From contig CAVRCA010000012.1 of the NCBI GenBank assembly GCA_963719345.1, positions 1-64,000 of the forward strand: DNA of 64,000 nucleotides. The letters run 5' to 3'. The stretch is from CAVRCA01 sp963719345 (GTDB lineage: Bacteria > Pseudomonadota > Alphaproteobacteria > Acetobacterales > Acetobacteraceae). Both the position numbers and the translations under genes were made by a program. The notes under the pieces are model-generated. The model saw only the letters and a list, made by a program, of their open reading frames with translations, did no database searches and was not told the origin of the DNA. Shown here in pieces: positions 24,478-33,233 of the stretch (positions within the stretch are counted from its first letter, which is position 1; each line of letters starts with the position of its first letter).

Positions 24478-25206
24478 TTGTCGGGGTCAGGAGTCGGACT
24501 GCCGACCGACCTTCGCGGCCGGAGCCTGCGCGTCCTGCTGTGGCCCGCACTGATGACGCTCGGGATGTTAACCGTGCTCATCGGGCTCGGGGTTTGGCAG
24601 GTCCACCGGTTGGCATGGAAGACGGAACTGCTCGCGGCCATCGATCGGGCTGAGGCTGGACCTGCGATACCGTTGACCGATGTGCCGTCACCATTCGCCA
24701 AAGTGCGTGTCCAGGGGCGCTTCCGGCCGGACCTCGCGGCCGTCTACGGCGTCTCCGTGCGGGACACTCCGATCGGACCCGTGATGGGCGCCGATCTGCT
24801 TCAACCTCTGGAGCGCGAGGACGGTTCTCTCGTTCTCGTCGATCGTGGCTGGGTGCCGCAGTCGAGCGATAAGGAGGTCGCAATGCCCTCGGGGCCCGTA
24901 TCCGTCGAGGCGTTCGTCCGGCCGGCGGAAGCGCCGCACTGGTTCAGTCCAAGCGACGACGTACCGGGCCGTCATTTCTATACCTTAAACCCGTCGGCGA
25001 TCGCCGCCGCCCTCGGACTGCGATCGGTGGCGCCGTTCACGCTGGTAGCACTCGGCCAGCCATCCCCTAGCGGCTATCCGATTGCCCGGACCAGCCTGCC
25101 TCGGCCGCCGAACAATCACCTGTCCTACGCCATCACCTGGTTCGGCCTGGCCGGCGCATTGTTGGTCGTCTTCGTCGCCTGGACCCGTAAGGCTCTTCGT
25201 CCATGA
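24478..25206 (+). CDS. SURF1-family oxidase assembly protein
   Basis: The topology is typical of SURF1: an N-terminal helix (LWPALMTLGMLTVLIGLGVWQVHRLAWK), a periplasmic domain with VLVDRGWVP, and a C-terminal helix (NHLSYAITWFGLAGALLVVFVAW). SURF1 assists heme a insertion into subunit I. The start is uncertain; TTG 24478, eight bases after coxC, gives a sensible length of 242 residues. Its stop overlaps the next gene by four bases (ATGA). Confidence 0.85.
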   Translation: MSGSGVGLPTDLRGRSLRVLLWPALMTLGMLTVLIGLGVWQVHRLAWKTELLAAIDRAEAGPAIPLTDVPSPFAKVRVQGRFRPDLAAVYGVSVRDTPIGPVMGADLLQPLEREDGSLVLVDRGWVPQSSDKEVAMPSGPVSVEAFVRPAEAPHWFSPSDDVPGRHFYTLNPSAIAAALGLRSVAPFTLVALGQPSPSGYPIARTSLPRPPNNHLSYAITWFGLAGALLVVFVAWTRKALRP

Positions 25207-26693
25207 ACGCTGCCTATGACCGACTGGTCACCCGCTTCGCCCGGATCGCGACCCTCGGTGAGGCGAGTTCCATGCTGGGATGGGATGCCGCGGCGGTTAT
25301 GCCGCCGGGCGGGGCGGCGGCGCGGGGCGACCAATTGGCCGTTCTGGCGGGCGTCGCCCACGCCATGCTGACCACCCCGGCCGTCGCCGACGATCTCGGC
25401 GAGGCGGAAGCCGCAGAGGAGACGGACCCGTGGCGTGCGGCCAATCGTCGGCTGATGCGCCACGCCTATACGCGGGCCACGGCGCTGTCAGCCGATCTGG
25501 TCGAGGCGCAGGCGCGGGCGAACTCGGCGTGCGAAGCGGTCTGGCGCGAGGCACGGCGGACGGCCGACTTCCCGCTGGTGCGGGCGCGCCTGGAGGAGGT
25601 GGTCAGCCTCGTTCGCCAGGCGGCAAGCGCCCTCGCTCCGGCCCTCGGCATGAGCGAGTACGACGCGTTGATGGACGGCTACCAGCGTGGCATCGGGGCG
25701 GCGGACGTCGCCCCCGTATTCGCCAATTACGAGACATTCCTTGACTGGGCCTTGCCGCAGGCCGAGGAGCGTCAAGCCCGATCGCCGGCGCCGGTGCGGC
25801 CCGCCGGGCCGTTTGCCGCGTCGGTTCAGGAGGCGCTCTGCCGCCGGCTCTCCGAACGGGCGGGCCTGGACTACGAGCACGCCAGGCTCGACCGCTCCAC
25901 GCATCCGTTCTGTGGCGGCACCCCGACAGATGTGCGCATCACGACCCGCTACAACGAAGGCGACTTCGCCCAGAGCCTTCTCGGCGTGCTGCACGAGACG
26001 GGCCACGCCCTCTACGAGCGCGGCCTGCCGGCCTCGTTCGCCCGCCAACCGGTCGGGGAAGCGGCGGGAATGGCGGCGCACGAGAGCCAGTCCTTGATCG
26101 TCGAGATGCAGGCCTGCCGGTCGGACCCCTTCCTGGGCTGGCTCGGCCCGGAGCTGCACGCGGCCTTCGGCGGTGATCCGGCGCCGTTCGAGCCGGATAA
26201 TCTCGGCCGGCTCTGGCGTCACGTCCAGCGCGGCTTCATTCGGGTCGAGGCCGACGAGATGACCTATCCGGCCCACATCATCCTGCGATTCCGGCTGGAG
26301 CAGGCCTTGATTGCCGGCGATCTACGCGTGGCCGACCTGCCCGGTGCCTGGAACGACGGAATGGCGCAGCTTCTCGGTCTCACGCCGCCGGACGATGCTT
26401 TTGGTTGCCTGCAGGACATCCACTGGTACGACGGCGCCTTCGGCTACTTCCCGAGCTACACTTTGGGGGCGATGTCGGCCGCCCAGCTGATGGCGGCGGC
26501 CCGGCGAGAGGTGCCCGAACTGGATGAGGGCCTCGGACGGGGTGACATGGGGCCGCTGCTCGGTTGGCTGCGCGCCAGGATGCACAGCAAGGGCAGTCTG
26601 CTCGACTTCCAGGATCTCCTGCGTGCGACCACGGGCAAACCGCTCGATCCGGCCGATTTCGAGGCGCATCTGGCCAGCCGTTACCTGGCCTAG
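25203..26693 (+). CDS. M32 family metallocarboxypeptidase (carboxypeptidase Taq-like)
   Basis: The 496-residue cytosolic zinc enzyme removes C-terminal residues from peptides. H264-E-T-G-H268 is the zinc motif within LHETGHALYERGLP, followed downstream by HESQSLIVEMQ with the third ligand. DVRITTRYNEGDF before the motif and GALFGYFPSYTLGAM-like FGYFPSYTLGAM after it are family hallmarks. Start ATG 25203 overlaps the SURF1 stop. It sits between surf1 and thrC, which are commonly adjacent in this group. Confidence 0.92.
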   Translation: MNAAYDRLVTRFARIATLGEASSMLGWDAAAVMPPGGAAARGDQLAVLAGVAHAMLTTPAVADDLGEAEAAEETDPWRAANRRLMRHAYTRATALSADLVEAQARANSACEAVWREARRTADFPLVRARLEEVVSLVRQAASALAPALGMSEYDALMDGYQRGIGAADVAPVFANYETFLDWALPQAEERQARSPAPVRPAGPFAASVQEALCRRLSERAGLDYEHARLDRSTHPFCGGTPTDVRITTRYNEGDFAQSLLGVLHETGHALYERGLPASFARQPVGEAAGMAAHESQSLIVEMQACRSDPFLGWLGPELHAAFGGDPAPFEPDNLGRLWRHVQRGFIRVEADEMTYPAHIILRFRLEQALIAGDLRVADLPGAWNDGMAQLLGLTPPDDAFGCLQDIHWYDGAFGYFPSYTLGAMSAAQLMAAARREVPELDEGLGRGDMGPLLGWLRARMHSKGSLLDFQDLLRATTGKPLDPADFEAHLASRYLA

Positions 26694-26697
26694 GCCG

Positions 26698-27090
26698 ATG
26701 GCCCACCGTGCGGGACTGCTGGTGGTGCTCGGTGCGGCCCTGCTCGGCGCCTGCGCGCAGAAGCCGCCGGCCTTGCGTATCCCCGCGGCCCCGGCGGTGC
26801 CGGCAACCGATGTGGATGGAATATACCGCGGCACCAGCACGCGCTTCCGGGCGGACGCGCGTGCCTGCCCCTCTCCGGGTATCATCGTGCTGCGGGTCGT
26901 CAACGGCCTGTTTCAGTATCGCTGGAACGGGCATACCGAGGTTGATGCGACCATTACCCCCGACGGCGCCGTTCAGGGAGCGCTGGGCGATATCAGCCTG
27001 GGCGGCCGGCTGGCAGGCGAGCGGATCGAGGGGGACGTGCAGAGCCCGAGCTGCGCCTACCATTTCCGCGCCGCCAGGCGGAAGAACTGA
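26698..27090 (+). CDS. Small secreted lipoprotein, function unknown (130 aa)
   Basis: A signal peptide with lipobox LLGAC (Cys near residue 18) directs lipid anchoring. The mature part (DVDGIYRGTSTRFRADARACPSPG, VNGLFQYRWNG, VDATITPDGAVQGALGDISLGGRLAGERIEG) looks like a small beta-rich domain with two Cys that could form a disulfide. No named family recognised. It begins four bases after the M32 gene stop. Confidence 0.7.
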   Translation: MAHRAGLLVVLGAALLGACAQKPPALRIPAAPAVPATDVDGIYRGTSTRFRADARACPSPGIIVLRVVNGLFQYRWNGHTEVDATITPDGAVQGALGDISLGGRLAGERIEGDVQSPSCAYHFRAARRKN

Positions 27091-27133
27091 GCCGGACGTG
27101 GCGAAGCGGCGGCCTTCGGCCTAAGTTGCGGTC

Positions 27134-28537
27134 ATGCGCTACGTTTCCACTCGCGGCCAGGCACCGGTGCGCGACTTCTCCGGCGTCTTGCTGGCAGGTC
27201 TCGCTGAGGATGGCGGGCTGTATGTTCCCGAGGCTTGGCCGCATTTCTCGCCGGCCGACTGGCGTGCCTTGCGCGGCCTGCCATACGCGGACTTGGCTGC
27301 CCGCGTCATGCAGCCCTTCGTGGCGGGCGCGGTGCCCTTCGAGACGCTGCACTCGATGTGCGGGGAGGCCTATGCCGCCTTCGACCACCCCGCCGTCGTG
27401 CCGCTTCGGCAGCTCGAAACCGGGCTATGGACGCAGGAGCTGTTTCACGGTCCGACACTGGCCTTCAAGGATCTGGCCATGCAGCTGCTCGGGCGGCTGT
27501 TCGACCATGTGCTCCGCGAGCGCGGCGAGCACGTCACCATCGTGGGTGCCACCTCGGGCGACACCGGCTCGGCGGCGATCGAGGCCTGCGCGAACCGGGC
27601 CCGGGTCGATATCGTCATCCTGCACCCATACGGGCGCACCAGCGAGGTGCAGCGACGCCAGATGACGACCGTGCTGGCCCCCAATGTCGGCAATGTGGGC
27701 GTCGAGGGCACGTTCGACGACTGCCAGGATCTCGTGAAGGCGATGTTCGCCGATGCGCCATTCCGCCAGGAGATGCACCTCTCGGCCGTCAACTCGATCA
27801 ATTGGGCGCGAATTGCGGCGCAGGTTCCCTACTATGTGGCGGCCGCGTTGGCCCTCGGCGCGCCGGACCGCGAGGTCGCGTTCGCCGTGCCCACCGGCAA
27901 TTTCGGCAACGTGCTGGCCGCCTGGGTGGCCCGGCGCATGGGGCTGCCGATCGCGCGGCTGCTGGTGGCGTCGAACCGCAACGACATTCTTGCCCGGTTC
28001 CTCGCCGCCAACGACATGTCGGTTCGCGGGGTGGAACCCACCCTGGCGCCGAGCATGGACATCCAGGTCAGCTCCAATTTCGAGCGATTGCTGTTCGAGC
28101 TGCTCGACCGCGATCCGGCGGCCACGTCCGCGACCATGCTGGACTTCCGTGCGACCGGCCGCATGACAGTGCCGGAAGCGGCATGGAAGCGCGCGACCGG
28201 ACTGTTTCATGGTTTCCGGCTGGATGATCAGCAGACCGAGGCCGAGATCCGTCGGCTCAGCCAGTCATCCGGCTATCTCGCCGACCCGCACACTGCCATC
28301 GGCATCGCCGCGGCTCGCGCGCTGCCATGCACCCACGGCGTTCCCACCGTCGCCGTCGCGACGGCGCATCCGGCGAAGTTCCCCGAAGCGATGCAGCGGG
28401 CCACGGGGACGCGCCCCCCTCTGCCGCCCCGGCTTGCCGACCTATATGACAGGGCGGAGCGCTACAGCTTGGCCCCGAACGATCTCGCCTCGGTCGAGGC
28501 GCGCGTACGAGCCACCGTGCAGAGGAATGCCGCATGA
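27134..28537 (+). CDS. thrC: Threonine synthase
   Basis: It converts O-phosphohomoserine to threonine using PLP. The lysine that binds PLP is K112 in GPTLAFKDLAMQ; GATSGDTGSAAIE gives the phosphate-binding turn; NSINWARIAAQVPYY and TGNFGNVLAAW are typical of the longer (class I) enzymes. 467 residues. Its end overlaps the M16 gene by four bases. thrC next to an M16 peptidase, downstream of cox genes, is a common alphaproteobacterial arrangement. Confidence 0.95.
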   Translation: MRYVSTRGQAPVRDFSGVLLAGLAEDGGLYVPEAWPHFSPADWRALRGLPYADLAARVMQPFVAGAVPFETLHSMCGEAYAAFDHPAVVPLRQLETGLWTQELFHGPTLAFKDLAMQLLGRLFDHVLRERGEHVTIVGATSGDTGSAAIEACANRARVDIVILHPYGRTSEVQRRQMTTVLAPNVGNVGVEGTFDDCQDLVKAMFADAPFRQEMHLSAVNSINWARIAAQVPYYVAAALALGAPDREVAFAVPTGNFGNVLAAWVARRMGLPIARLLVASNRNDILARFLAANDMSVRGVEPTLAPSMDIQVSSNFERLLFELLDRDPAATSATMLDFRATGRMTVPEAAWKRATGLFHGFRLDDQQTEAEIRRLSQSSGYLADPHTAIGIAAARALPCTHGVPTVAVATAHPAKFPEAMQRATGTRPPLPPRLADLYDRAERYSLAPNDLASVEARVRATVQRNAA

Positions 28538-29811
28538 CCGACGATGCCGGTGACGCGATCCGCGTCACCCGACTGCCTTCCGGACTGACCGTCGTGTCGG
28601 AGCGAATGGACCGGGTCGAGACGGTCTCCTTCGGCGCCTATGTCGGGACCGGCACCCGCAACGAGTTGGCCGAGGAGAATGGCGTCTCCCACTTTCTCGA
28701 GCATATGGCTTTCAAGGGCACCGAGCGGCGCAGCGCCGCCGAGATCGCCGAGGAGATCGAGGCGGTGGGCGGTCACCTCAACGCCTATACGGCGCGCGAA
28801 CAGACCGCCTACTACGTCAAGGTGCTGAAAGAGGACACGGCACTCGCCGCCGACATCATCGGCGACATCCTGACCCATTCGGTATTCGAACCCGAGGAGC
28901 TGGAGCGCGAACGGGGCGTCATCCTGCAGGAGATCGGCCAGGCCAACGATACGCCGGACGACATCGTCTTCGATCACTTCCAGGAGGCGGCTTATCCCGG
29001 CCAGCCGATGGGTCGGCCGGTGCTGGGCACCGAGGACGTGATCAGGGGGCTCTCCCGCTCCACGCTGACCGGCTACATGCGCCGGCACTATCCGGCCAGC
29101 AATATCGTGGTCTCGGCCGCGGGACGGCTTGAGCATCAGGCGATACTGGACCTCGTCCAAACCCATTTCGCCGACCTGCCGAACGCCAAGCTGCCGCCGG
29201 CCTCCCCCGGGCTCTACCGGGGTGGCGAGTTCCGGGAGACGCGCGATCTCGACCAGGTGCATATCGTCCTCGGCTTTCCGTCCGTGGCGTATGGCGATCC
29301 GGACCATTATCCGACACTTCTGCTCTCCACCCTGCTCGGGGGCGGCATGTCGTCGCGCCTGTTCCAGGAGGTGCGCGAGAAGCGCGGCTTGGTCTACTCG
29401 GTCTACTCCTTCACCACGCCCTACATGGATGGCGGCTTGTTCGCGATCTACGCGGGCACCGGCGAGAGTGAGGCAGCCGAGTTGATGCCGGTCACCCTCG
29501 AAGAGCTGCGCAAGGTCCAGGAGGACGTGTCGGAGGCGGAACTCGCGCGGGCGCGGGCGCAGGTCAAGGCGTCGCTGCTGATGTCGCTCGAGAGCACCGG
29601 CAGCCGCTGCGAGCAGCTCGGGCGCCAGTTCCAGGTGTTCGGGCGCGTCATCCCGACCAGCGAGACGGTCGCCAAGCTGAACGCGGTCACCACCGACGAC
29701 GTGCGCCGGGCGGCCTCCCGCCTGTTCCGGGCGACCCCGACCCTTGCCGCAATCGGTCCGCTGTCGCGGGTGCCCGGCCTTGCCGAGATCGCCGACCGGC
29801 TGGCGGTCTGA
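28534..29811 (+). CDS. M16 family zinc metallopeptidase (processing-peptidase-like)
   Basis: The 425-residue protein resembles the beta subunit of mitochondrial processing peptidase. The inverted zinc motif H53-F-L-E-H57 lies in GVSHFLEHMAFKGT and the distal glutamate in the ERGVILQEI segment. GGGMSSRLFQEVREKRGLVYSVYSF is the second-domain hallmark. It probably cleaves exported or misfolded peptides. Coupled to thrC by overlap. Confidence 0.93.
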   Translation: MTDDAGDAIRVTRLPSGLTVVSERMDRVETVSFGAYVGTGTRNELAEENGVSHFLEHMAFKGTERRSAAEIAEEIEAVGGHLNAYTAREQTAYYVKVLKEDTALAADIIGDILTHSVFEPEELERERGVILQEIGQANDTPDDIVFDHFQEAAYPGQPMGRPVLGTEDVIRGLSRSTLTGYMRRHYPASNIVVSAAGRLEHQAILDLVQTHFADLPNAKLPPASPGLYRGGEFRETRDLDQVHIVLGFPSVAYGDPDHYPTLLLSTLLGGGMSSRLFQEVREKRGLVYSVYSFTTPYMDGGLFAIYAGTGESEAAELMPVTLEELRKVQEDVSEAELARARAQVKASLLMSLESTGSRCEQLGRQFQVFGRVIPTSETVAKLNAVTTDDVRRAASRLFRATPTLAAIGPLSRVPGLAEIADRLAV

Positions 29812-29815
29812 TCCG

Positions 29816-31147
29816 ATGAGCGACGATGTGGCGCTGATGCAGGATCTCATCGCCCGCGCCCGTGCGGCGGGCGCCGACGCGGCGGATGCGATCCTGGTCG
29901 GAGGCACTGCGGTCGGCGTGCAACGCCGGCTCCGGCAGACCGAGCATGTGGAGCGGTCCGAAGGCCGGGATCTCGGGCTGCGGGTTTTTTTGGGCGACCG
30001 GGCCGCCATCGTCTCCTCCACCACCGTCGATCCTGCCGGCTTTGCTCAACTGGCGGAGCGGGCGGTCGCGATGGCGCGGGTCGTGCCGGCGGACCCGTAC
30101 GCAGGTCTGGCGGCGGAGGCCGCTCCCACCGATGCCGGGCCGCTCGATATGGCCGACACCGCCGAGCCCGACACCGCCGCGTTGCTCGCGCGGGCGGCAG
30201 CCGCCGAGGAGGCAGCGCTGTCCGTTCACGGCGTGAATAATTCCGAGGGCGCCGATGCGGGCTACAGCCGGACCGAGGTTGTGCTGGTGACGTCGGCCGG
30301 GTTCGCTGGCCGTTACGCGCGGACCAGCCATTCGGTGTCGGCGACCGCGCTGGTCGGGCAGGGCACCGGCATGCAGCGTGACTACGACTATTCCTCCGTG
30401 GTGCATCTCGCCGATCTCGACGACGCCGCGGCGATCGGGCGCAGCGCCGGGGAGCGCGCGGTCGCGCGGATCAATCCCGTCCGGCCGCGCACCGCCAAGG
30501 TGCCCGTGCTCTACGATCCCCGGGTGTCCGGCGGTCTGCTCGGCCATTTGGCGGGCGCGATCAACGGCGCATCGGTCGCGAGGGGGACGACGTTCCTGAA
30601 GGAGAAGCTCGGGGCCCGCATCTTCGCCCCCGGCATCACGGTCCGCGACGATCCGCGGCGCAAGCGCGGCCTGCGCTCGAAACCGTTCGACGGCGAGGGG
30701 GTGCGGACCACCGCCCGCAATATCATCGAGGATGGCGTGCTCACCACGTGGCTGCTGGACAGCCGCTCGGCACGCCAGCTCGGCCTGAAGACCACCGGGC
30801 ACGCCGCGCGGGGAACCGGCGGTCCGCCATCCCCCTCTCCTACCAACCTTTATATGGAAGCGGGGCGCCTCAGCCCGGCCGAACTGATGGCCGACATCAA
30901 GGAAGGTCTCTACATCACCGAGCTGATCGGCATGGGCGTCAACGGCGTGACCGGCGATTACAGCCGGGGCGCGGCGGGCTTCATGATCCGCGACGGCTCG
31001 ATCGCCGAGCCGGTGGCCGAGATCACCGTGGCGGGCCACCTGCTGGAGATGTACGCGCATCTGACACCAGCCGATGATCTCCGCTTCAAGCGGGGCACCG
31101 ATGCACCAACGCTTCGGGTCGACGGGATGACGATGGCAGGAGCCTGA
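29816..31147 (+). CDS. pmbA: TldD/PmbA family metalloprotease, PmbA type
   Basis: The 443-residue product matches PmbA/TldE, which with TldD trims modified peptides and antitoxins. Visible: AADAILVGGTAVGVQRRLRQTEHVERSEGRDLGLRVF at the start, and GGLLGHLAGAINGASVARGTTFLKEKLG, then GLKTTGHAARG and the C-terminal YITELIGMGVNGVTGDYSRGAAGF. No zinc motif is expected in the PmbA subunit and none is seen. tldD is not in the window. Confidence 0.9.
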   Translation: MSDDVALMQDLIARARAAGADAADAILVGGTAVGVQRRLRQTEHVERSEGRDLGLRVFLGDRAAIVSSTTVDPAGFAQLAERAVAMARVVPADPYAGLAAEAAPTDAGPLDMADTAEPDTAALLARAAAAEEAALSVHGVNNSEGADAGYSRTEVVLVTSAGFAGRYARTSHSVSATALVGQGTGMQRDYDYSSVVHLADLDDAAAIGRSAGERAVARINPVRPRTAKVPVLYDPRVSGGLLGHLAGAINGASVARGTTFLKEKLGARIFAPGITVRDDPRRKRGLRSKPFDGEGVRTTARNIIEDGVLTTWLLDSRSARQLGLKTTGHAARGTGGPPSPSPTNLYMEAGRLSPAELMADIKEGLYITELIGMGVNGVTGDYSRGAAGFMIRDGSIAEPVAEITVAGHLLEMYAHLTPADDLRFKRGTDAPTLRVDGMTMAGA

Positions 31148-31188
31148 CCGGCTTCCTATATCTTGTCGCGTAGATGGAACATCGAACC

Positions 31189-32130
31189 ATGCGCCGCACA
31201 TCGTTTCTCCTCGCCGCCCTAGCCGTCGCGACACTGGCCCTGGCCCCCGGCCTGGCCGATGCGCGGGCGGGGTTCGGCAGTTCGATGGGCAGCCGAGGGG
31301 GCCGGACCTGGTCGGCGCCGCCGTCGACCAATACGGCGCCGTATGCGGCCCAGCCCTTCCAGCGCAGCATCACCCCGAACGCGCCCTCGCCGGGCTACGC
31401 CGCGCCAGGATATGGCGCGCCCGGGTACGCCGCGCCCCGCTCCGCCTTCACCTCCGGCCTGCTCGGCGGATTGGTTGGTGCTGGCCTAGGCGGTCTGCTG
31501 TTCGGTCACGGGTTCTTCGGCGGCATGCATGGCGGGTTCGGGTTTCTGGGCTTCCTGCTGCAAATATTCATCATCGTCATGGTGGTTCGCTGGCTGCTGC
31601 GCAGGTTTCGCGGCGGGCGGCCGAGTTTCGCCGGCGCTGCGAGCTTCCTGAACCCGTCCAGCACCGGTCCGCGGCCGATGCCGATGGGCGGCGGCGGTTC
31701 CGTACAGGCGGCCAGGGCCGGCCGGTCCCTCAACGTCACTCCGGCCGACTACGAAGCCTTCCAGCAGCTTCTCCAGCAGGTGCAGGCGGCCTGGAGTAAT
31801 CAGGACCTGCGCGCGCTTCAGGGCCTCGCCACGCCCGAGATGGTCAGCTACTTCGGGGAGCAGCTCGCGGACCAAGCGAGCCGGAACGTCCGCAACAGCG
31901 TCACCGACGTCCGGCTGGTTCAGGGCGATCTGTCCGAAGCATGGACCGAAGGCGGCCGGGAATACGCGACGGTCGCGATGCGCTTTTCGATGATCGACGT
32001 GACGCGTGATGCCTCCGGCCGGATCGTCGATGGGAGCCCGACCGAGCACGTCACGGTGACCGAGCTCTGGACCTTCGTGCGGGCGCCGGGCGGTCGCTGG
32101 ATTCTCTCTGCCATCCAGCAGACGCGCTGA
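31189..32130 (+). CDS. Tim44-like domain membrane protein
   Basis: A signal peptide (RRTSFLLAALAVATLALAPGLADA) is followed by a Gly/Pro/Ala-rich spacer with PGYAAPGYGAPGYAAP repeats, a hydrophobic Gly-rich stretch, a helix (LGFLLQIFIIVMVVRWLLRRF) and a C-terminal Tim44-like domain (DYEAFQQLLQQVQAAWSNQDLRALQGLATPEMVSYFGEQL). The domain is related to the mitochondrial import motor subunit; the bacterial role is unclear. ATG 31189 is chosen over 31174 as it starts the signal peptide. Confidence 0.8.
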   Translation: MRRTSFLLAALAVATLALAPGLADARAGFGSSMGSRGGRTWSAPPSTNTAPYAAQPFQRSITPNAPSPGYAAPGYGAPGYAAPRSAFTSGLLGGLVGAGLGGLLFGHGFFGGMHGGFGFLGFLLQIFIIVMVVRWLLRRFRGGRPSFAGAASFLNPSSTGPRPMPMGGGGSVQAARAGRSLNVTPADYEAFQQLLQQVQAAWSNQDLRALQGLATPEMVSYFGEQLADQASRNVRNSVTDVRLVQGDLSEAWTEGGREYATVAMRFSMIDVTRDASGRIVDGSPTEHVTVTELWTFVRAPGGRWILSAIQQTR

Positions 32131-32142
32131 CCCTGGCCCGAT

Positions 32143-33015
32143 TTATCCCACGACGACTTCGATGGGTGCGCTCGCGTCCTCCGCGACCAGAGGCGAATAC
32201 CCGGCCGCGTCGCCGTCGCTCTGAGCCGGGATGCTCTGGTCGCCGAGGATCTCCACGCGCGCCGCACGCAAGCGCCTGATGCCCGGTAGCTTCGGCAGCA
32301 GATTGAGCGGCAGCGCGGCCCCATAGACGATGGCGGCCTCGGCTCCTGAACGCTCGAACAGCACGACCGATAGCCCGGGTTCGCCCGGGCGCGCCTCGGG
32401 ATCGAGGACATACTGGCCGGCGTAGAGGCACCCTTTGCTCAGAACGACACTGGCGGCCTCGAACTCCACCCCGTCAGCGCGCAGCCGGATCGGCGAGAAG
32501 CGATAACGGGTGAGTTCGCGTACGGTCTGCAGGACGTACGCACCTCGCCCGCAGACGCGCTTGAGACCGAGCGGCAGCCGATGCACGACGTGAGCATCGA
32601 AGCCGACGCCCAGCATCTGTACGAACAGGCGGGAGCCGCTGGCGTTGCGGAGCAACCCCGGCCATAGCGGTCGGGTGCGGCCGAACGCGAGCGCCGCCGC
32701 GACGGCGCGAGGCGCAAATGGCAGCGAAAGCTCATGCGCGAGCACGTTGGCCGTCCCGAGTGGAATGACGCCGAGCTTGGCACCGGTTCCGATCAGCCCA
32801 TTGGCGATCTCGGCGATGGTGCCGTCACCGCCCGCGGCAACCACCAGCGACTCGCCCGCTTGCGCAGCATTGCGTGCAAGCGCCTCGGCATGGCCGGGTC
32901 GCGCCGTCTCCGCAATCTCCAGCCGGATGCCGTTCGCCACCATGACGTCCAACACGCGCCAGAGAAATTGCGCGCGCCGGCGTCCCGCAACCGGGTTGAA
33001 GATGATCACCATCAA
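32143..33015 (-). CDS. Diacylglycerol-kinase-catalytic-domain lipid kinase (YegS/DgkB-like)
   Basis: The 290-residue protein has the fold shared by diacylglycerol and sphingosine kinases. IIFNPVAGRRR at the N-terminus, GGDGTIAEIANGLIGTGAKLGVIPLGTANVLAHEL (nucleotide-binding GGDGT) and GVGFDAHVV are clear. It would phosphorylate diacylglycerol or a similar lipid with ATP. It is divergent from the PlcP-like gene, sharing a 218-base region, and convergent with the Tim44-domain gene 12 bases away. Lipid recycling is suggested by context only. Confidence 0.85.
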   Translation of the reverse strand: MMVIIFNPVAGRRRAQFLWRVLDVMVANGIRLEIAETARPGHAEALARNAAQAGESLVVAAGGDGTIAEIANGLIGTGAKLGVIPLGTANVLAHELSLPFAPRAVAAALAFGRTRPLWPGLLRNASGSRLFVQMLGVGFDAHVVHRLPLGLKRVCGRGAYVLQTVRELTRYRFSPIRLRADGVEFEAASVVLSKGCLYAGQYVLDPEARPGEPGLSVVLFERSGAEAAIVYGAALPLNLLPKLPGIRRLRAARVEILGDQSIPAQSDGDAAGYSPLVAEDASAPIEVVVG

Positions 33016-33153
33016 CGGCGGTTATCGCTGAACGGCAAGAACGACCCGTGTCCATGGAAAAGGCCAGCCCACCTTGTCGCACCCGTCCATGGAACTTCAG
33101 TGATGGACGTATGGCAAAATGATGAAATTCGCCGACCGCGTTCATTCGGCGGT

Positions 33154-33171
33154 TGGTCATGCAATCTTCAC
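33154..33171 (+). promoter_or_regulatory. Weak Pho-box-like site upstream of the PlcP-like gene
   Basis: TGGTCAT-gcaa-TCTTCAC has two 7-base half-sites 11 bases apart, as in the consensus CTGTCAT-n4-CTGTCAC. It matches at 5 of 7 and 4 of 7 positions. It lies 62 bases before ATG 33234. Confidence 0.3.
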
Positions 33172-33233
33172 TACTCCCAGGAGGCTGCCGGGCATATCTG
33201 CTTCCTCGTGAAGGCAGCAGAGCCGGCCCATCG

